This document shows positions 7,738 through 14,686 of a stretch of DNA of 19,937 bases, piece after piece. The notes below the pieces were generated by a model that saw only the letters and a list, made by a program, of their open reading frames with translations, did no database searches and was not told where the DNA came from. Every line of letters begins with the position of its first letter. The first letter of the stretch is position 1. The position numbers and the translations under genes are program-made. Source of the DNA: an uncultured Collinsella sp. (lineage in GTDB: Bacteria; Actinomycetota; Coriobacteriia; Coriobacteriales; Coriobacteriaceae); assembly GCA_902494935.1 (NCBI GenBank), contig CABUVH010000018.1:1-19937 (forward strand), read 5' to 3'.

Positions 7738-8115
7738 TTAGAGAGCGGCGACGACCTCGATCTCGACCAGACCGCCGGCCGGAAGGGCGGCAACCTGGAA
7801 AGCGCTGCGCGCGGGGAACGGAGCCTCGAACTTGGAAGCGTAGATCTCGTTCACGGCAGCGAAGTCGGCAATGTCGGCCAGATAGACCGTGGTCTTAACG
7901 ACATCGGCAAAGGTGGCGCCGGCAGCGGTCAGCAGGGCCTCAACGTTAGCAAGGGACTGCTTAGCCTGGGCCTCGACGCCCTCGGGCATCTTGCCGGTTG
8001 CGGGGTCGATGCCCAGCTGGCCGGACAGGAACACCATGTTGCCGGTCTGGATGCCGGGGGAATACGGGCCGATGGCCGCAGGTGCGTTATCGGAAGACAC
8101 GACGGTCTTGCTCAT
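7738..8115 (-). CDS. ridA: RidA family reactive imine/enamine deaminase
   Basis: This 125-residue protein has the normal length for the RidA/YjgF/UK114 family, whose members hydrolyse reactive imine and enamine intermediates such as 2-aminoacrylate from PLP enzymes. Recognisable stretches are the N-terminal IGPYSPGIQ, VFLSGQLGIDP, VKTTVYLADI and FPARSAFQV with the conserved catalytic-site Arg. The C terminus GGLVEIEVVA has the family Glu. ATG at 8115 has AAGGAG directly upstream; the longer open frame to 8190 would run through the leader hairpin and lacks a start signal. It appears monocistronic, with a terminator shared with the regulator gene. Confidence 0.93.
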   Translation of the reverse strand: MSKTVVSSDNAPAAIGPYSPGIQTGNMVFLSGQLGIDPATGKMPEGVEAQAKQSLANVEALLTAAGATFADVVKTTVYLADIADFAAVNEIYASKFEAPFPARSAFQVAALPAGGLVEIEVVAAL

Positions 8116-8148
8116 GTTTTTCTCCTTACGATCAATTGAGAGAGCGTG

Positions 8149-8196
8149 AGCGCGGTGTTCACACCGGGAGGCACAGTTCGGTCTGAACACCGCGCT
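8149..8196 (-). promoter_or_regulatory. Long hairpin in the ridA leader
   Basis: AGCGCGGTGTTCA (8149-8161) and TGAACACCGCGCT (8184-8196) are a perfect 13-bp inverted repeat. ACCG/CGGT (8163-8166, 8179-8182) extends the stem inward. A weak minus-strand promoter pair (TTGCAT, 17 nt, TACTAT) would place the transcript start right before the hairpin. It could be an RNA leader structure or a DNA operator. Confidence 0.55.
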
Positions 8197-8315
8197 TGAT
8201 TGGGATAGTACTCAAGGTTTCCGCGCGATGCAAGATTATTATCACGTTGCGAGAATATTTTATCGCCCAACGGTGCCTGTCGGCCGCTGAACGGCACGAC
8301 CGGACAGTGAAGCTC

Positions 8316-8389
8316 AAAATGATCCGTTTTCCTCCGCCACCTATGGATCACCTAATCCGATGGGAACGAAGGGAAACGGATCATTTTTG
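8316..8389. repeat. Inverted pair of dispersed repeats (copy B)
   Basis: AAAATGATCCGTTT (8316-8329) pairs perfectly with AAACGGATCATTTT (8374-8387), leaving a 44-nt loop. The right half (8361-8389) is a 26/29 match to 7627-7655. It lies in the 378-nt divergent region between ridA and the U32 gene. Besides this element and the ridA leader hairpin, the region shows only a weak TATACT box (8456-8461) that might belong to the U32 promoter. Confidence 0.75.
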
Positions 8390-8493
8390 CTGCAAGGGCT
8401 GCTGAAGACTTTATCCTGCTTGGAGCACGGGCGTCGCCCGCCGCGACGGCACCACTATACTTTTGAGTATCTGAGCATTTTGAAAGGCAGGAT

Positions 8494-10989
8494 ATGACCG
8501 CAACCGCCAGTAGAACCACCAACCGCAGACCCGAGCTCTTGGCACCCGCCGGAGGCCCGGAGCCCTTTGCCGCCGCGCTTGCTGCCGGGGCAGACGCCAT
8601 CTACTGCGGCATGGGCAGCTTCAACGCCCGCCGCAAGGCCACCAACTTTACCGACGAGACCTTTGAGCAAGCCTGCCGCGCCGCACATCTAGCCGGGTCG
8701 CGCGTCTACGTCACGGTCAACATCGTCATCAAGCAGTCCGAGATGGGCGATGCGCTGCAACTCATCCATCGCTGCTCCACGCTGGGCGCCGATGCCTTCA
8801 TCATCCAGGACTGGGGCCTGTTCTTTGAGGTCAAGCGCACGATGCCCGGCATCGAGACGCACATCTCAACCCAAGCAAACATCCACGACGACCGCGGAAC
8901 CCTTTGGTGCCGCGAGCAGGGCGCCGACCGTGTGACCCTCTCGCGCGAGCTTTCCATCGACGAGATTGCCGCCATTCATGATGCCGCGCCCGATGTGGAC
9001 CTTGAGGTCTTTAGCCATGGTGCCATCTGCTTTTGCTACTCGGGCCTGTGCCTGCTTTCGAGCTTTGCCATGGCGGGACGATCGGCCAACCGTGGCATGT
9101 GCGCCCAGCCCTGCCGCCTGCCCTACGAACTGATCGACGAAAACGGTCGCGCGCTCTCCCCCGCCGGCCGCGAGCGTGCGCTATGCCCGCGTGACACCAA
9201 CACTTCACAGCTTGTTCGCCGTCTGTATGACGCCGGCGCCGCGTCGCTCAAGCTCGAGGGCCGCATGAAGGCGCCCGATTACGTGTACTCCATCGTTGAT
9301 GTGTATCGTCACGAAATTGACGACATGCTATCCGGAGCCACCGTTGCCAAGGACGAGGAAGCCGCCCGCCAGCGCCAGCTCAAGCGCTGCTTCAACCGCG
9401 ACTTTACGCACGCCTATCAGGACGGCACCTCGGGCGACGAAATGATGAGCTATGAGCGTTCCAACAATCGCGGCCAGATCGTGGGCACGGTGCTGGGCAG
9501 CCGTCTGGCCAACCGCGATGTGCGCGGCCTCAAGCCCGACGACCGCCGTCGCCGCGCCGCCATCGCCCGCATTGAGCTGTTTGAGCCCGTGGGCAAGGGC
9601 GACCTGCTGGAGCTTCGCCACGATAACGAGTTTGACCAGTTCCTGACCACTATTGCCGCCGATGATGCCGCCGCCGGCGATGTTATCGAGTGCCGCGTGC
9701 CCCGCAGCATGCCCGAGGGCTGCCGCGTCCGCGTGATTCGCAGTCAGCGTGCCATCGACGCCGCCGGCGCCGCGCTCAAGCGCGATGTGCTGCGCCGCCG
9801 AGCTGTTGATGTGTCCGTCGTGGCGCGCCTGGGCGAGCCGTTTACCGTCACACTCACCTGCTCTGACAACCCCGCGCTCACCGCCACCGCCACGGGCTTC
9901 ACCGTCGAGGCCGCCAAGACCCGCGCCGTCGAGGCGGCAGACCTGGTTGAGCATGTGGGCCGCATGGGCTCCTCGCCCTTTGAGGCAGCGAGCTTTGATG
10001 TGGCGCTCGATGAGGGCTGCGGCATGGGCTTCTCCGCTGTGCACAAGGTGCGCGCTGCCGCCTGCAAAGCATTGGAGGAGGCCATTCTGTCGCCGTACGA
10101 GGGGCGCGCGAAAACGCTCGAGTTGCCGGCAATTGTAACCAGTAATTCCCGCCCCGCGCCCGAGCACTACCGCGATGAGCCGCAGATCTGCGCCACCGTC
10201 ACCTCGCTCGAGGCCGCCGAGGCCGCTCGCGCGGAGGGTGCAACGCGCATCTACATGACCACCGACGTGCTCGAGGCTGTCGGACTCTCCCCTGCCGATG
10301 CATTTGAGCAGGGTATCGTGCCCGTACTCGACGAGGTCTGCCGTGCCGTCGACCACGAGCGCGTCGACCCGTGGGTTGTTGCCGGCGCCACGGTCGCTAT
10401 TGGCAACATCTCTGAGCTTGCCCTGGCCGCCCAGGTTGGCGCCACGGCAGAAGTCCGCTCTTGTCTGCCCGTGCACAACACGGCCTGCATGGAGGCGCTT
10501 GCCGAGCGCGGAGCCGGTGCGTTTTGGCTCTCGCCCGAGATCACGCTCGAAGAGATTGTCTCGCTCGGCGCCGCCGCGCCCGCGGCTCTGGGCATCACCG
10601 TCTTTGGCCGCCCGCGCGTCATGACAAGCGAGCATTGCATTCTGCAGGTCGCCAACGGCTGCATCCACGATTGCGCCAACTGCCGCCTGCGTGCCCGCAA
10701 GCTCTCGCTCAAGAATATCGACGGAAAGGTCATGCCCGTCCGCACCGACATCCACGGCCGCTCTCGCCTGTACGATGCTTATCCCATCGACCTCACGCCG
10801 CAGGTTCCTCAGCTGCTCGATGCCGGCGTGCGTCGTCTCATGGTGGACGGAACGCTGCTCGAGACGGATGAGGTGGGCCGTGCCGTCGCCCGCGTCCGTC
10901 GTGCCGTCGAGGCCGCGCAGGCCGGCCGCAAGCCCGCCGCCCGTCTGCGCGGGGCGACCTCGGGCTGCATGTTTGCGGGAATCAGCTAA
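8494..10989 (+). CDS. U32 family peptidase / RNA-hydroxylation-type protein
   Basis: This 831-residue protein belongs to the long form of the U32 family. The N terminus ELLAPAGGPEPFAAALAAGADAIYCGM is the classical barrel start. LEVFSHGAICFCYSGLCLLSS, from about residue 170, followed by NRGMCAQPCRLPYEL, is the U32 signature. The family includes E. coli RlhA and TrhP, which are needed for hydroxylation of 23S rRNA and tRNA, so the peptidase name may mislead. A second barrel-like half ends with a cysteine group CILQVANGCIHDCANCR near 715-730, a plausible Fe-S site. ATG at 8494 has AAAGG about 10 nt upstream. The gene precedes rluA-like by 15 nt, suggesting a two-gene RNA-modification operon. Confidence 0.88.
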   Translation: MTATASRTTNRRPELLAPAGGPEPFAAALAAGADAIYCGMGSFNARRKATNFTDETFEQACRAAHLAGSRVYVTVNIVIKQSEMGDALQLIHRCSTLGADAFIIQDWGLFFEVKRTMPGIETHISTQANIHDDRGTLWCREQGADRVTLSRELSIDEIAAIHDAAPDVDLEVFSHGAICFCYSGLCLLSSFAMAGRSANRGMCAQPCRLPYELIDENGRALSPAGRERALCPRDTNTSQLVRRLYDAGAASLKLEGRMKAPDYVYSIVDVYRHEIDDMLSGATVAKDEEAARQRQLKRCFNRDFTHAYQDGTSGDEMMSYERSNNRGQIVGTVLGSRLANRDVRGLKPDDRRRRAAIARIELFEPVGKGDLLELRHDNEFDQFLTTIAADDAAAGDVIECRVPRSMPEGCRVRVIRSQRAIDAAGAALKRDVLRRRAVDVSVVARLGEPFTVTLTCSDNPALTATATGFTVEAAKTRAVEAADLVEHVGRMGSSPFEAASFDVALDEGCGMGFSAVHKVRAAACKALEEAILSPYEGRAKTLELPAIVTSNSRPAPEHYRDEPQICATVTSLEAAEAARAEGATRIYMTTDVLEAVGLSPADAFEQGIVPVLDEVCRAVDHERVDPWVVAGATVAIGNISELALAAQVGATAEVRSCLPVHNTACMEALAERGAGAFWLSPEITLEEIVSLGAAAPAALGITVFGRPRVMTSEHCILQVANGCIHDCANCRLRARKLSLKNIDGKVMPVRTDIHGRSRLYDAYPIDLTPQVPQLLDAGVRRLMVDGTLLETDEVGRAVARVRRAVEAAQAGRKPAARLRGATSGCMFAGIS

Positions 10990-11004
10990 CCGAAAGGCTT
11001 ACAC

Positions 11005-11664
11005 GTGAACGAAGAACCTCAAGTCCTCTACTGCGACGCCTGGCTCATGGCCATCGACAAGCCCGCCGGCATGATCGTCCACGGCGACGGCACCGGCGAG
11101 CGCACGCTCACCGACTACGCCAGCGACCTGCTGCTGGCGATGGGCGACGGCTTTGCCGCGACCGACATGCAGCCGCTCAACCGCCTGGACCGCGACACCA
11201 CCGGCGTGGTGTTGTTCTCGCTCGACAAGCAGACGCAGCCCGCCTTTGACCAGATGGTGATCGACCACGCTTTCGAAAAGCACTATCTGGCGCTCGCCGA
11301 GGGCAAAATCGACTGGAACGAAAAGCTCATCGACAAGCCCATCGCCCGCGACCGTCACGACAGCCGCAAGATGCGCGTCGGCGCCAGCGGCAAGCCGTCT
11401 CAGACGCGCGTCAAGGTGCTCAAGCGTCTTAAGAGTCGCCGTGGCCTGCCCACGCGCTCGTATATCGATGTCGAGTTGCTCACCGGCCGCAAGCACCAAA
11501 TCCGCGTGCATCTGGCGAGCGAGCGTCATCCCCTGGTTGGCGACGACCTGTACGGAACGCCGCGCCCCTGTGGCCTGATGCTCCACGCCCACAGCGTGTC
11601 CTTTACGCATCCCGTAACCGGCGAGCACATCCACATCGAAGCCCCCTGCCCCTGGGAGCCCTAA
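11005..11664 (+). CDS. RluA-type RNA pseudouridine synthase
   Basis: This 219-residue protein is a compact RluA/RsuA-superfamily pseudouridine synthase without an S4 domain. It shows AIDKPAGMIVH near 13-23, the catalytic NRLDRDTTGVVLF near 58-70 with the active Asp in RLD, KHYLALAEG, and GRKHQIRVHLA near 162-172. It isomerises uridine to pseudouridine in rRNA or tRNA; the target site cannot be told from sequence. The start is GTG at 11005, ten bases after GAAAGG and 15 nt after the U32 stop, so the two are probably co-transcribed and end at the terminator at 11663. Confidence 0.92.
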   Translation: MNEEPQVLYCDAWLMAIDKPAGMIVHGDGTGERTLTDYASDLLLAMGDGFAATDMQPLNRLDRDTTGVVLFSLDKQTQPAFDQMVIDHAFEKHYLALAEGKIDWNEKLIDKPIARDRHDSRKMRVGASGKPSQTRVKVLKRLKSRRGLPTRSYIDVELLTGRKHQIRVHLASERHPLVGDDLYGTPRPCGLMLHAHSVSFTHPVTGEHIHIEAPCPWEP

Positions 11665-11703
11665 ACCACCACAATGGGGACAGGCACCTTCGTGGTGGTT
11701 TTG
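11663..11703 (+). terminator. Terminator of the U32-rluA operon, built from a TGGGGAC repeat
   Basis: AAACCACCAC (11663-11672, overlapping the rluA stop codon) pairs with GTGGTGGTTT (11692-11701), and the right arm runs into TTTTG. The 19-nt loop carries TGGGGACAGGCACC, the same TGGGGAC core seen in other gaps of this window. Confidence 0.75.
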
Positions 11704-11732
11704 CCCCAATGGCTCAGCCGCGGTCCCAAAAC

Positions 11733-11789
11733 GTCTCGATCTGTAACAGTTAGAACCCATTTTCCGGTCTATCTGTTACAGATCGAGAC
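11733..11789. repeat. Palindromic unit 1 of a three-unit array
   Basis: GTCTCGATCTGTAACA (11733-11748) and its exact reverse complement (11774-11789) flank a 25-nt spacer. The spacer holds TAGAACC and GGTCTA, which extend the stem with one bulge. Confidence 0.9.
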
Positions 11790-11812
11790 ATTCGAATCCC
11801 CCTCAAGGGAAA

Positions 11813-11869
11813 ATCTCAATCTGTAACAATAACTCGTCAAAATCGGTCCCAGATGTTACAGATCGAGAC
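11813..11869. repeat. Palindromic unit 2 of a three-unit array
   Basis: Arms ATCTCAATCTGTAACA (11813-11828) and TGTTACAGATCGAGAC (11854-11869) match at 14 of 16 positions. One mismatch is a possible G-U pair in RNA, and the other is at the outer end. The spacer is again 25 nt. It starts 80 bp after unit 1. Confidence 0.9.
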
Positions 11870-11893
11870 AAAGGGACGGCAAGGTTCGGAAGC

Positions 11894-11950
11894 ATCTCAA
11901 TCTGTAACACCTAGCCCACTTTTAACGGTCTAGTTGTTACAGATTTAGAC
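11894..11950. repeat. Palindromic unit 3 of a three-unit array
   Basis: Arms ATCTCAATCTGTAACA (11894-11909) and TGTTACAGATTTAGAC (11935-11950) match at 14 of 16 positions. The 25-nt spacer carries CTAGCCC and GGTCTAG, which extend the stem with one mismatch. It starts 81 bp after unit 2. Confidence 0.9.
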
Positions 11951-11965
11951 AAAACGGCAGACAAC

Positions 11966-12002
11966 AAAAGCGGCATCGCCCATCGAGGGTGTTGCCGCTT
12001 TT
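11966..12002. terminator. Bidirectional terminator after the deoR-type gene
   Basis: AAAAGCGGCA (11966-11975) pairs with TGCCGCTTTT (11993-12002), and the loop is tightened by GCCC/GGGT. It ends the minus-strand oxidoreductase-deoR operon and can also stop transcription entering from the left. Confidence 0.85.
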
Positions 12003-12041
12003 CTATTGAGGAACCTAAATGGTTTTGACCTTGCCCTGTCG

Positions 12042-12788
12042 CTAGACCGTGATGACGTTATCCATCGCCCGATACTTGGCGGGGACCTCACCTGCGGTAA
12101 TGATCGTTGCGTCGCGGAAGTCCGCAAACTTGACGGGCGCCACCATGCCAAATTTGCTGGCGTCCGAGATTACGAAGCGTTTGGCGGTATGGCGCATCGA
12201 GATACGCTTGACCTGCGCTTCCTCGATATCCGGTGTGGTGAGACCTTGCTCGGCGGCGATGCCATTGGAACCCCAAAAACCGCAGTTGAAGTTATAGCGG
12301 TCCAGGGTTGCCAAGGCATCGGGGCCAACGAGTGCTTCGGTCTCGGGCTTGAGCTCGCCGCCCAGCACCACGGTGCGCATGCCGCGCAGAGCGAGGTGCT
12401 GAGCATGGAGCACGGAATCGGTCACATAGGTGACGCCCTCAAGGCGCGGAAGATGCTCGATGAGCCTAAGCGTCGTCGAACCTGAATCGATGTACACAAA
12501 GCTCTCGGGCTCCACAAGCGCCGCCGCACGGGCGCAGATGCGCTCCTTGTCATCATTATGGAGATCGCTGCGCTCATTGAGCGTTAGGTCGCGCGTCACG
12601 TGCGCGCGCTCCAGACTTGTCGCGCCTCCGTGCACCTTGGCGATACGGTGCGCGCGGTCGAGCGTTTGCAAGTCACGGCGAATGGTGGACGGTGTCACGC
12701 CCAGGGCTTCGGCAAGTTCCGGTACGGTGACCGAGCCGGTCTGCTGTACCATCGACACAATCGCGTTGAGCCTATCTTCCGCAAGCAT
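12042..12788 (-). CDS. DeoR family transcriptional repressor
   Basis: This 248-residue protein has the full DeoR architecture. The N-terminal winged helix carries VTVPELAEALGVTPSTIRRDL and the following HGGA (about residues 20-56). The C-terminal sugar-phosphate-sensing domain includes VYIDSGSTT (near 98), VVLGGELK, EALVGPDA and ISDASKFG. Such repressors usually bind a phosphorylated sugar or polyol intermediate and control their own operon. The ATG lies 3 nt after the stop of the oxidoreductase gene, and its GAGGAG site is formed by that gene's final Glu codons, implying translational coupling. The effector is unknown. Confidence 0.92.
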   Translation of the reverse strand: MLAEDRLNAIVSMVQQTGSVTVPELAEALGVTPSTIRRDLQTLDRAHRIAKVHGGATSLERAHVTRDLTLNERSDLHNDDKERICARAAALVEPESFVYIDSGSTTLRLIEHLPRLEGVTYVTDSVLHAQHLALRGMRTVVLGGELKPETEALVGPDALATLDRYNFNCGFWGSNGIAAEQGLTTPDIEEAQVKRISMRHTAKRFVISDASKFGMVAPVKFADFRDATIITAGEVPAKYRAMDNVITV

Positions 12789-12791
12789 CGC

Positions 12792-13871
12792 TTACTCCTC
12801 CTCGGGGTACACGACTCCCCAATCGGCGCGGAGCTTGGTCATAAGCTCCATAACATCGGAAGCATAGCCCAGAAGCTCGCGCTTCGAATCATCGCCGGCA
12901 ACGGCCTTCTCCAGGTCGGCCATCTCGTAGCACAGAGCGTATGCCTCGGTGCCAGCGTGGACCTCCTCACGGTGACCGTCTGCAGTCCACACGATGGTTG
13001 CATGGTCGGCGCGCGGATAATCGTTGACCTCGATATAGCACTTATCGAAACTGATGACCGAGCGCTTGGGCTGTTTGGAGTGGAGCGTAAGGCTCACGAC
13101 GCCCAGCTGCTGCTCAGCATTACGGCAGACAATGCCACCCGCGACGTCAACGCCAGTCTCGCAGGTATTGCCCAGAGACACGACCTCGGCTGGCTGGCTG
13201 GCCATAAACAGGCGCATGACGGACAGGGCATACACGCCAATGTCGAGCATGGCGCCGCCGGCAAGGCTACGGTTGTAGAAGCGGTTGGTCAGGTCGCCGT
13301 ACTCCTTATAGCTGCCAAAGTTGAGCTGAGCGAGATTCATGCGGCCGAACTCGCCAGCATCCATGCGACGGCGCAGCTCCTGATACAGCGGCATGTGAAG
13401 CACCGTGGTGGCGTCCATAAGGACCACGTTATGCTCGTCGGCGATGGCACGGGCCTCGTCGAGCTCGGCGGAGTTGAGGGTAATGGCCTTTTCGCAGAGC
13501 ACGTGCTTGCCGGCGGCCAGCGCGGCACGCAGATAGGTGATATGCGTGTTGTGCGGCGTGGTGATATAGACGGCATCGATGTCTGGATCGGCGTAGAGGT
13601 CCTCAATCGTCTCGTACACCTTCTCGACGCCATACTGCTCGGCAAAAGCCTGGGCCTTGGACAGCGTACGGTTGGCGACACCCGCGAGCTTGCGGCCGGC
13701 CAGAGCGAGGGACTGGGCCATTTGGTTGGCGATAACGCCGCACCCGATCACGGCCCAGCGGAGCTCGGGGGCCGTAAAGATATCATCGGGGAACGGCTGA
13801 TCCTGGACCGAGGCAAACGCCGCCTTTGCGGCTGCCTCGGCGTCGAGCGGAGCCTGTTTGGAATCTGCCAT
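12792..13871 (-). CDS. Gfo/Idh/MocA family NAD(P)-dependent oxidoreductase
   Basis: This 359-residue protein has an N-terminal Rossmann fold (WAVIGCGVIANQMAQSL, GxGxxA at 43-48) and ITTPHNTH near 103-110. The usual EKP motif reads EKA at 127-129, and GGAMLDIGVY lies at 205-214 in the C-terminal dehydrogenase domain. Family members oxidise or reduce sugars, inositols or dihydrodiols; the substrate here is not deducible. ATG at 13871 was chosen for its AGGAGG site 5-6 nt upstream; two earlier in-frame ATGs (13940, 13889) lack one. About 36 residues precede the Rossmann fold, somewhat long for the family. It is co-transcribed with the deoR-type gene, which probably regulates it. Confidence 0.92.
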   Translation of the reverse strand: MADSKQAPLDAEAAAKAAFASVQDQPFPDDIFTAPELRWAVIGCGVIANQMAQSLALAGRKLAGVANRTLSKAQAFAEQYGVEKVYETIEDLYADPDIDAVYITTPHNTHITYLRAALAAGKHVLCEKAITLNSAELDEARAIADEHNVVLMDATTVLHMPLYQELRRRMDAGEFGRMNLAQLNFGSYKEYGDLTNRFYNRSLAGGAMLDIGVYALSVMRLFMASQPAEVVSLGNTCETGVDVAGGIVCRNAEQQLGVVSLTLHSKQPKRSVISFDKCYIEVNDYPRADHATIVWTADGHREEVHAGTEAYALCYEMADLEKAVAGDDSKRELLGYASDVMELMTKLRADWGVVYPEEE

Positions 13872-13925
13872 ATGTGCCTCCTGAATCATCGGAAGTTCTT
13901 CATTTCCAACAGCCCTATATTCGCA

Positions 13926-14005
13926 CAAATGCGCGCGCATTTGCTCGTATTTGCGTGTTTATTTGCTTGTCGGTCATTATTTAGCCATAGTTAGCAGATA
14001 TTTGC
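13926..14005. promoter_or_regulatory. Candidate operator region of the oxidoreductase-deoR operon
   Basis: CAAATGCGCGCGCATTTG (13926-13943) is an 18-bp perfect palindrome. ATTTGC occurs at 13939, 13949, 13961 and 14000, with the first three spaced 10 and 12 bp, so they lie on one face of the helix. The region ends 54 bp before the start codon. DeoR-family proteins often bind such phased repeats, so autoregulation is a reasonable inference. I cannot place the promoter hexamers with confidence. Confidence 0.5.
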
Positions 14006-14230
14006 GCGGCCATGCGAATCATCGCGCAAGACTCTGCGCGTAAATGCGCATGCGACAATCCTTGTGAAACATATAGGGGCGGAGCACCAAAGCCCTAAAG
14101 ACAGAGCCAGCTGTATTACTTCACCCCTCTGGGGACACCAGACATCGAAGGACTGTCCCTAGGTGCCGCTTTCGTTGAAGCCTATCCTAGATGGCCAGAT
14201 ATACAGATCTAAAGACCGTCCCTATCAACT
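14006..14230. other. Gene-free stretch with small inverted repeats
   Basis: No coding region is seen. TTGCGCG (14002-14008) faces CGCGCAA further right. A larger hairpin joins CACC (14122-14125) plus GGGACA (14132-14137) with TGTCCC (14154-14159) plus GGTG (14162-14165), again using the TGTCCC motif of the dispersed repeats. Confidence 0.45.
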
Positions 14231-14299
14231 AGTCATTTAAGTCTGTCCCCAATGACTGCCAATCAAGGCCACTCATTTAAGTCTGTCCCCAATGAGTGG
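14231..14299. repeat. Twin hairpin repeat with compensating arms
   Basis: Two copies, 40 bp apart, share the 13-nt centre TAAGTCTGTCCCC. Copy 1 has arms AGTCATT (14231-14237) and AATGACT (14251-14257). Copy 2 has ACTCATT (14271-14277) and AATGAGT (14291-14297), extended by CC/GG. The base change in the left arm is matched by a complementary change in the right arm. Confidence 0.85.
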
Positions 14300-14307
14300 G
14301 GATAGAA

Positions 14308-14341
14308 AAAGGCCCGGATGCCGTGGGGCATCCGGGCCTTT
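14308..14341. terminator. Strong terminator of the ribosomal protein operon
   Basis: AAAGGCCCGGATGCC (14308-14322) pairs perfectly over 15 bp with GGCATCCGGGCCTTT (14327-14341) around a 4-nt loop. On the minus strand it is followed by a T-run, so it ends the S10 operon 26 nt after rplX. Confidence 0.95.
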
Positions 14342-14367
14342 GCTAGCAACTTGATGTTGCGGGCAGC

Positions 14368-14673
14368 TTAGAACTTGTGGCCGCACTTCTTGCAGACGCG
14401 CAGCTTGTTCTTGCCGTCCTTCTCGTGACCGACGCGGGTAACCTTACCGCACTCGGGGCAGACGAGATTGACGTTGGAGGCGTCGATGGGAGCCTCCTGC
14501 GAAACGATGCCGCCCTGCTGGTTGGCAGCGTTGGGCTTGACGGCCTTCTTGACGACCGAAACGCCCTCGACAACGACCTTGTTCTCGGCGGGGAGAGCAC
14601 GCAGGACAACGCCCTGCTTGCCGCGATCCTTACCAGAGAGAACCTGGACCTTATCGCCCTTCTTGATATACAT
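14368..14673 (-). CDS. rplX: 50S ribosomal protein L24
   Basis: This 101-residue L24 starts [21 protein letters not shown], a KOW-type RNA-binding motif. It ends in a CPECG...CKKCG zinc-ribbon-like segment found in many bacterial L24 proteins. L24 initiates assembly of the large subunit. It follows rplN by 13 nt with an AGGGGAG site. It is the last gene of this operon; the usual next gene, rplE, is absent and a terminator follows. Confidence 0.97.
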   Translation of the reverse strand: MYIKKGDKVQVLSGKDRGKQGVVLRALPAENKVVVEGVSVVKKAVKPNAANQQGGIVSQEAPIDASNVNLVCPECGKVTRVGHEKDGKNKLRVCKKCGHKF

Positions 14674-14686
14674 ATATCTCCCCTAA

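Noticed and set aside
8149..8196. T-box riboswitch before ridA, suggested by ACACCGCG similar to a T-box core
   Set aside because: The full T-box core is not present, there is no following terminator/antiterminator pair, and ridA is not an amino-acid supply or tRNA synthetase gene.
9328..10755. Long minus-strand open frame opposite the U32 gene
   Set aside because: Composition-driven shadow without motifs; the plus-strand frame carries the U32 signature throughout.
11733..11950. CRISPR array
   Set aside because: Only three units, the repeated parts are alternately inverted arms and not direct repeats, the spacers resemble each other, and no cas genes are in the window.
14102..14170. Small RNA gene ending in the GGGACA/TGTCCC hairpin
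   Set aside because: No promoter and no T-run could be seen; the hairpin is better grouped with the dispersed TGGGGAC elements.
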